Of a stretch of 7,656 bases of DNA, positions 6,039 through 7,656 are shown piece by piece. Under the pieces are notes generated by a model. It did not search any database. It was given only the letters and a program-made list of their open reading frames with translations, and was not told the DNA's origin. This DNA comes from Verrucomicrobia bacterium UBA3063. Lineage in GTDB: Bacteria; Verrucomicrobiota; Verrucomicrobiia; Methylacidiphilales; Verrucolacustridaceae. The translations under genes and the position numbers were made by a program. The DNA lies in assembly GCA_002366885.1 (NCBI GenBank), contig DFCD01000041.1, positions 22,966 through 30,621 of the forward strand, in the 5' to 3' direction. The first letter of the stretch is position 1, and every line of letters begins with the position of its first letter.

Positions 6039-7013
6039 AAATTTCTCGGCCAACCCGGCGTAAAGGGGAATGCCCACAAGGATGTTGAACGGAAAGGTCA
6101 GTCCGAGGGGCATCCCCAGATACAGCAAGGGCGAGGCTTCGGGGATGGCGTGCTTGATGACGGCAGGAACGGCAATGTAGGAGGCGCTCGCCGCCAGAAC
6201 CATCAACAGAACGGTGTTCCCCATGGAGACACCAAAGACGGAACAGAGCCAGAGAGCGAGCAGGGCGTGCACCAACGGGCCGACCACACCATAAGCCACC
6301 AATCGCTTGGGCACACGGCGCAGGTCCTGGAAATGAGCCGCGGTGGCCATGCCCATATCCAGAAGAAAAAACGCCAGCATCCCCTTGAAAATGTCTCCGG
6401 TGAAGGGCTCCATCACGGATTTTCCCTGCTCCCCTGTGAGGTATCCCACCACCATGCTGCCCAGTAGAAGAATCTGTGTTCCTTCCGTGAAGGATTCCTG
6501 GAGAACGTGCCGCATCGAGGCATCGGCGACCGGGGCCTTGCTTCTTTTTTTGGGAAGGCGGGCGCGGATCAGGTTGGCCAGAAACACCGCAAAAAGAATG
6601 GCCGGGGATTCCATCAGGGCAAGGGCGGCGGACATGTGGCCCCCGTGCGGAATCCCCTGGTTATCCAGATACTGGACGGTGGTGATGAATGTCACCGCGC
6701 TCACCGATCCGTAGGCGGCTGCCACCGCCGCGGCGTTCAGAGGAGCAACAATTCTCCTGAGCAGAATATAGGCTGCCGTGGGGACGGCCAGGGCGAGAAA
6801 GACAGCCAGCCCAAGATCAATCAGGACAGTGGTGTGAAAACCGCTTTTTGCCAGGGCAAATCCCCCCTTGAGGCCAAGAGCCATGAGAAGATACAGCGCC
6901 AGAAACCGGGCCATCTGGCTTGGAATCGCGAGATTGGACCGGATCAAGCCGGCACCCACGCCCAGCAAGAAGAACAGGATGGTAGGGTCGAGAAGTGCCT
7001 TGGCGGAAATCAC
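6030..7013 (-). CDS. sbtA: SbtA-family sodium-dependent bicarbonate transporter
   Basis: Predicted inner-membrane symporter that, in cyanobacteria, imports bicarbonate with sodium. The 327 residues form about ten hydrophobic segments in two halves, as in the known inverted-repeat fold. The N-terminal half has GLKGG (47-51), YGSVSAVTF (101-109) and ALMESPAI (132-139). The C-terminal half has FLLDMG (216-221), SASYIAVPA (276-284) and LGLTFPFN (303-310). The paired YGSVSAVTF and SASYIAVPA stretches are where substrate and sodium bind in this family. It is shorter than cyanobacterial SbtA (about 370), mainly in the loop near 150-178. The start is a GTG with a TAA two codons upstream in frame, so it cannot extend. 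No sbtB (PII-like regulator) gene is visible. Substrate in this organism is unproven. Confidence 0.85.
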   Translation of the reverse strand: MISAKALLDPTILFFLLGVGAGLIRSNLAIPSQMARFLALYLLMALGLKGGFALAKSGFHTTVLIDLGLAVFLALAVPTAAYILLRRIVAPLNAAAVAAAYGSVSAVTFITTVQYLDNQGIPHGGHMSAALALMESPAILFAVFLANLIRARLPKKRSKAPVADASMRHVLQESFTEGTQILLLGSMVVGYLTGEQGKSVMEPFTGDIFKGMLAFFLLDMGMATAAHFQDLRRVPKRLVAYGVVGPLVHALLALWLCSVFGVSMGNTVLLMVLAASASYIAVPAVIKHAIPEASPLLYLGMPLGLTFPFNILVGIPLYAGLAEKFLQ

Positions 7014-7094
7014 GATTTACTGGAGATAGCCCGAATCCCGGCTTTGCCTAGCCATTACCAGGCCATGCGGATTCCTTGGAACCAACGAGACTAA

Positions 7095-7397
7095 TTAACG
7101 GCGACCACCGCCCGCCCGACCAGCACCTGCCGCCCGATCTGCGCCACGATGATTTCCGCGTTCTTCATATCGTCCATCGGAGTAATTGTTCCAATCTCTT
7201 CCTCTTCCCGCCGCTCCCCCGTACCCGTAATAACCCCCGCCGCCATAATAACCCCCATAGTAATAGTTGTTGTAGCCGTAATAGGCCTGATCGTTGGTAT
7301 CAGTCAGAAGCACCAGCGGTCTTCGTGCCGGCACGACGACCTGGGAGAATCCTTCGGAAATAAATAAACTCACAAAAAGAATGCCGGCAATTTTCAT
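7095..7397 (-). CDS. Exported Gly/Tyr-rich protein with Arg/Gly tail, function unknown
   Basis: A 100-residue product with three parts. Residues 1-18 (MKIAGILFVSLFISEGFS) look like a signal peptide, probably cut before Gln19. A short VVVPARRPLVLLTDTND segment follows. Residues 39-60 are almost only Tyr and Gly (for example YYYGGYYGGGGYYGYGG). The rest is polar and basic, ending in an RG-rich tail (GAGRAGGGRR). On the + strand the repeat TAATAACCCCC occurs at 7228-7238 and 7246-7256, an 18-base (six-codon) period. Such composition suggests a disordered, surface or matrix-associated protein, possibly adhesive or self-associating; this is inference. I recognise no family. It lies 81 bp upstream of sbtA on the same strand, and no Shine-Dalgarno motif precedes its ATG. 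Confidence 0.6.
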   Translation of the reverse strand: MKIAGILFVSLFISEGFSQVVVPARRPLVLLTDTNDQAYYGYNNYYYGGYYGGGGYYGYGGAAGRGRDWNNYSDGRYEERGNHRGADRAAGAGRAGGGRR

Positions 7398-7427
7398 GGA
7401 CTAAGCATGAGTCGTAGCTCCAGTCAC

Positions 7428-7656
7428 TCAATCCCTTTCCGCTTTATTTTTATCCCCGTTCAAAGACCCTGACGGGGTGAATGCGCGTGCGCGCAAGTGC
7501 ACAAATCCATCTCTTGGAAAGGATCCCGCAAAGGTCTCGGGGCGACGGGTAACCAAATGGAGCGCCCCCGCACACCCGCCCCAGGCCCAATCACATTTCG
7601 CCTCCGGCTTGTAGGAATTTACCCCGTCCTCGTGGACTCGGACCCAATCCTGAGTT
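7428..7656 (-). CDS. Possible partial CDS running off the right edge; strand unresolved
   Basis: On the - strand a frame is open from the window edge to a TGA at 7430-7428, giving about 75 codons that include CDWAWGGCAGALHLVTRRP and end in NGDKNKAERD. Its stop lies 30 bp upstream of the Gly/Tyr-rich gene on the same strand. On the + strand a competing frame is open from GTG 7497 (or ATG 7557, MERPRTPAPGPITF...) to the edge. Both frames use similar third-position GC by hand count, so composition does not decide between them. I recognise neither product, and the stretch could be non-coding. The bases 7398-7427 before the Gly/Tyr-rich gene hold nothing I can name. Confidence 0.18.
   Translation of the reverse strand, partial: TQDWVRVHEDGVNSYKPEAKCDWAWGGCAGALHLVTRRPETFAGSFPRDGFVHLRARAFTPSGSLNGDKNKAERD

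Noticed and set aside
5885..6088. 67-codon + frame starting at ATG 5885
   Set aside because: It has no signal peptide or motif and extends about 60 bases into the coding part of the convergent sbtA gene; the frame at 5901 is more protein-like.
6507..7094. 195-codon + frame opposite sbtA
   Set aside because: Gln/Gly/His-rich translation antisense to a gene with clear SbtA motifs.
7014..7094. Terminator or riboswitch between the Gly/Tyr gene and sbtA
   Set aside because: Only short 4-bp inverted repeats (for example AGCC/GGCT near 7033-7048) without a T-tract; nothing matched a riboswitch I know.
7440..7485. Promoter for the Gly/Tyr gene around the AT-rich stretch near 7441-7452
   Set aside because: A TTGAAC-like box is present on the - strand, but no -10-like hexamer lies at a proper spacing.
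1..7656. CRISPR arrays, tRNA or rRNA genes, insertion sequences, attachment sites
   Set aside because: No spaced direct repeats, tRNA-like arms, transposase frames or terminal inverted repeats were seen on either strand.

Overview
The window is GC-rich, tightly packed bacterial DNA. It carries a 3-phosphoglycerate-forming glycolysis block, a SecG gene, an oligopeptide-type ABC importer without its ATPases, and a convergent region with a bicarbonate-transporter-like gene and a small Gly/Tyr-rich secreted protein. The gap-pgk-tpiA-secG order, SecG with a long Pro/Ala/Thr/Asn tail, and starts that lack Shine-Dalgarno motifs together suggest the Verrucomicrobiota or wider PVC group. This is an inference: there is no rRNA or other marker in the window to prove it.

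Left part (1-5869, + strand). The last ten codons of a probable glyceraldehyde-3-phosphate dehydrogenase are followed by pgk, tpiA, secG, and then oppA-, oppB- and oppC-like genes. The junctions are very tight: 7 bp, a 4-bp overlap (ATGA), an 8-bp overlap, a 1-bp overlap (TGATG), a 77-bp pyrimidine-rich gap, and a 4-bp overlap (ATGA). This looks like one transcription unit joining lower glycolysis, the Sec translocon accessory subunit and a lipoprotein-dependent peptide importer. A perfect 7-bp inverted repeat sits just before the secG start. The 77-bp gap before oppB contains a possible 19-residue hydrophobic leader ORF.

Middle (5870-6038). A 45-residue ORF encodes what looks like a signal peptide followed by a CxxC motif. 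Its end overlaps the 3' end of the convergent gene by 9 bp.

Right part (6030-7656, mostly - strand). An SbtA-family sodium/bicarbonate symporter gene is preceded on the same strand by a 100-residue exported Gly/Tyr-rich protein with a basic Arg/Gly tail. The last roughly 230 bases hold open frames on both strands that run off the window; I recognise neither. I saw no tRNA, rRNA, CRISPR array, transposase, insertion sequence ends or convincing intrinsic terminator.

Nothing here is clearly a new defence or biosynthetic system. The most unusual items are the coupled glycolysis-secG-opp run with no ATPase genes, the small CxxC secreted ORF, the Gly/Tyr/Arg protein, and the complete absence of Shine-Dalgarno motifs.
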